Below, one piece after another: positions 62,909-64,000 of a stretch of DNA of 64,000 nucleotides. A program made the position numbers and the translations under genes. The stretch spans positions 124,001 through 188,000 of the forward strand of contig CALSUF010000004.1 of the NCBI GenBank assembly GCA_943789465.1. Reading direction: 5' to 3'. Each line of letters opens with the position of its first letter. Positions within the stretch are counted from its first letter, which is position 1. This stretch comes from an uncultured Flavobacteriaceae bacterium. GTDB lineage: Bacteria; Bacteroidota; Bacteroidia; Flavobacteriales; Flavobacteriaceae. A model generated the notes under the pieces. That model saw nothing but the letters and a program-made list of their open reading frames with translations, was not told the origin of the DNA and did not search any database.

Positions 62909-63595
62909 ATGACTTCTTTAGAAAACAAATTAAAAAACCCTGTTTGGTACTCTTTAAATGAAACTCATAAAAAGTTTATCATTACATATGATGGCGTTCA
63001 GTTTTATCATCCAGACATCTGTACATTTGGTTCTTTTACAAATGTAGAAAAAACAGCTAAGGCACTAAATGAATATTCGAAATTATCAAAAAATTTCTTT
63101 TTAGTTTCAGAACATGAAACTCCGCTAATAGATAGTAATACGGTATTTATAGAAAAAAAAATAGAGGGCTGCCAGATGGTTTTAGATAATTTAGTAGATA
63201 TTAAAATAACAGAAAACATCGTTCCTTTAACAGAAAAGCATGCCAACGAAATTTATGAGTTGATATGGCTAGTTATGCCTGGATATTATCAAAAACGATC
63301 TTTTGAAATGGGCCATTTTTTTGGAATATTTAAAGATCATAAATTGGTTTCAATTTCTGGTCAGCGAATGCAATCTGATGACTTTATTGAGGTCAGTGCA
63401 GTCGTTACTCATCCAGATTATACACGAAGAGGCTATGCAAAACAGCTCGTTGCCCATACCACAAAAGAAGTTTTAAAACAGAAAAAATTACCTATTTTAC
63501 ATACAGATAAAGGAAATACAGCGATACCACTCTATGAAAAATTAGGTTATAGGGTCACTCGCGATATGAATTGGTGGCTTTATGGCCGGAAATAA
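62909..63595 (+). CDS. GNAT family N-acetyltransferase (FR47-like)
   Basis: I chose the ATG at 62909 (MTSLENKLKNPVWYSLNETH) because the promoter element lies just upstream; the frame opens 51 nt earlier. The N-terminal half is a non-catalytic GNAT-like domain. The C-terminal half has VSAVVTHPDYTRRGYAKQLV, the acetyl-CoA loop R-R-G-Y-A, and ILHTDKGNTAIPLYEKLGYR. Length 228 fits the FR47/two-domain group. The substrate is unknown. It converges on the response regulator gene. Confidence 0.88.
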   Translation: MTSLENKLKNPVWYSLNETHKKFIITYDGVQFYHPDICTFGSFTNVEKTAKALNEYSKLSKNFFLVSEHETPLIDSNTVFIEKKIEGCQMVLDNLVDIKITENIVPLTEKHANEIYELIWLVMPGYYQKRSFEMGHFFGIFKDHKLVSISGQRMQSDDFIEVSAVVTHPDYTRRGYAKQLVAHTTKEVLKQKKLPILHTDKGNTAIPLYEKLGYRVTRDMNWWLYGRK

Positions 63596-63604
63596 TTTCT
63601 CAAG

Positions 63605-64000
63605 CTATATAAAGCCTTTTTCTTTAGCCGTTATCAGCAGTTGTCTATCGTCTAGTTTTTTTACATTAAACATGCGTTTGAGATTTCTTTTTCTCTTTTC
63701 GATTCCTGCACTTGAAAGTGGTAAGACACTTGGAAGGTCTTTCATTCGTGTGCCAATTGATAACTCATGTAAAATTTTTCTATCATATTGATCCAATATA
63801 AAATCATTCACAACTTGATCGCGAAGTAATTTTATAACAGTTTTGCTATAATATGGAGGGTCTTTTAATATGGTTTGAATGGTGTGGAGGAGTTCTAGAG
63901 GGGTAATGTCATTTTTTATTAAAAAACCTTCTGGATTGATGCTTTTAAGAATGCCATGCACGCGATAATTATTATTTAAGGTTGTGGATACGACGATTCT
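63605..64000 (-). CDS. Response regulator with LuxR/NarL-type C-terminus, 5' part missing
   Basis: The frame stays open to base 64000, so the start lies outside. The visible ~131 residues begin RIVVSTTLNNNYRVHGILKS, the strand-4/helix-4 part of a receiver domain, followed by GFLIKNDITPLELLHTIQTI with the conserved Lys. The C-terminal ~60 residues (LDQYDRKILHELSIGTRMKD, LPLSSAGIEKRKRNLKRMFN) are a helix-turn-helix of the LuxR/NarL type. The phosphorylated Asp is not visible. It is not a LytTR protein, so it is not the expected regulator of the 20-bp boxes. Confidence 0.85.
   Translation of the reverse strand, partial: RIVVSTTLNNNYRVHGILKSINPEGFLIKNDITPLELLHTIQTILKDPPYYSKTVIKLLRDQVVNDFILDQYDRKILHELSIGTRMKDLPSVLPLSSAGIEKRKRNLKRMFNVKKLDDRQLLITAKEKGFI

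Noticed and set aside
63605-64000. The partial response regulator as the LytTR-type regulator of the 20-bp boxes
   Set aside because: Its C-terminus is a LuxR/NarL-type helix-turn-helix, not a LytTR domain, and it lies 40 kb from the boxes.

Overview
This 64 kb window is chromosomal DNA of a member of the Bacteroidota, most likely a marine Flavobacteriaceae. The evidence is low G+C content, promoters of the Bacteroidota type (TTG about 20 nt upstream of TAnnTTTG), a type IX secretion (T9SS) C-terminal sorting domain, a class II HMG-CoA reductase next to a GYDIA-type GHMP kinase, a type III pantothenate kinase followed by an LptC-like gene, and many secreted or lipid-anchored proteins. Most of the sequence is ordinary chromosome. 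The unusual part is an accessory island at about 7.2-24 kb.

Layout. 1-7.2 kb holds the 3' part of mfd, a TlpA-like thioredoxin protein, a convergent group (YraN, ABM monooxygenase, LD-carboxypeptidase) and metG. 7.2-19.5 kb is a surface-protein island. It has two related secreted proteins with carbohydrate-binding-like modules (the second frameshifted in its signal peptide), two secreted proteins of unknown function, and three tandem, mosaic, nearly identical 1.65 kb paralogues that end in a Fib_succ_major-like domain. 19.5-24.2 kb holds an orphan LacI regulator, an ssb remnant, a ParE toxin with a frameshifted antitoxin, ssb, a small zinc-ribbon protein, two tandem candidate small-RNA genes and a TPR protein. 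24.2-30.3 kb holds an M13 peptidase, a large T9SS BNR-repeat protein and a lipoprotein. 30.4-31.5 kb is a roughly 1 kb segment bounded by a duplicated tRNA-Phe 3' end. 31.6-39.4 kb is an envelope biogenesis run: coaX, an outer-membrane protein, a frameshifted TPR gene, lptC-like, a CorC/HlyC protein and ppiD-like. 39.5-41.7 kb has mevalonate-pathway genes. 41.8-48.5 kb has a DPP-IV-like peptidase followed by two POT peptide transporters, a sensible peptide-scavenging set. 48.6-53 kb holds comEC, lpxB, a small membrane protein and surE. 53-64 kb holds a Tsp-type protease, an ABC permease, a DUF4136 lipoprotein, hutU with a tiny Cys-rich gene, a PLP deaminase, a glucosaminidase with LysM, hemL, a CDP-alcohol transferase, a GNAT protein and a partial response regulator.

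Most notable observation. Intergenic regions of the island repeatedly carry a box (C)CGTTTRTTAC in direct repeat with an exact 20-bp period. In six units, the start of the promoter-proximal box lies exactly 39 nt upstream of a TAnnTTTG-like -7 element. The boxes match the published LytTR-domain direct-repeat consensus. Two units lie upstream of secreted-protein genes. Four lead into about 70-85 nt segments that end in a hairpin with a T-run, so they look like a small-RNA family. I infer a LytTR-controlled regulon joining surface proteins and small RNAs, similar in principle to VirR/VR-RNA. No LytTR gene is in the window, so the regulator is not identified.

Caution: five separate frameshifts are visible, several in homopolymers. 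Some may be sequencing or assembly errors rather than biology.
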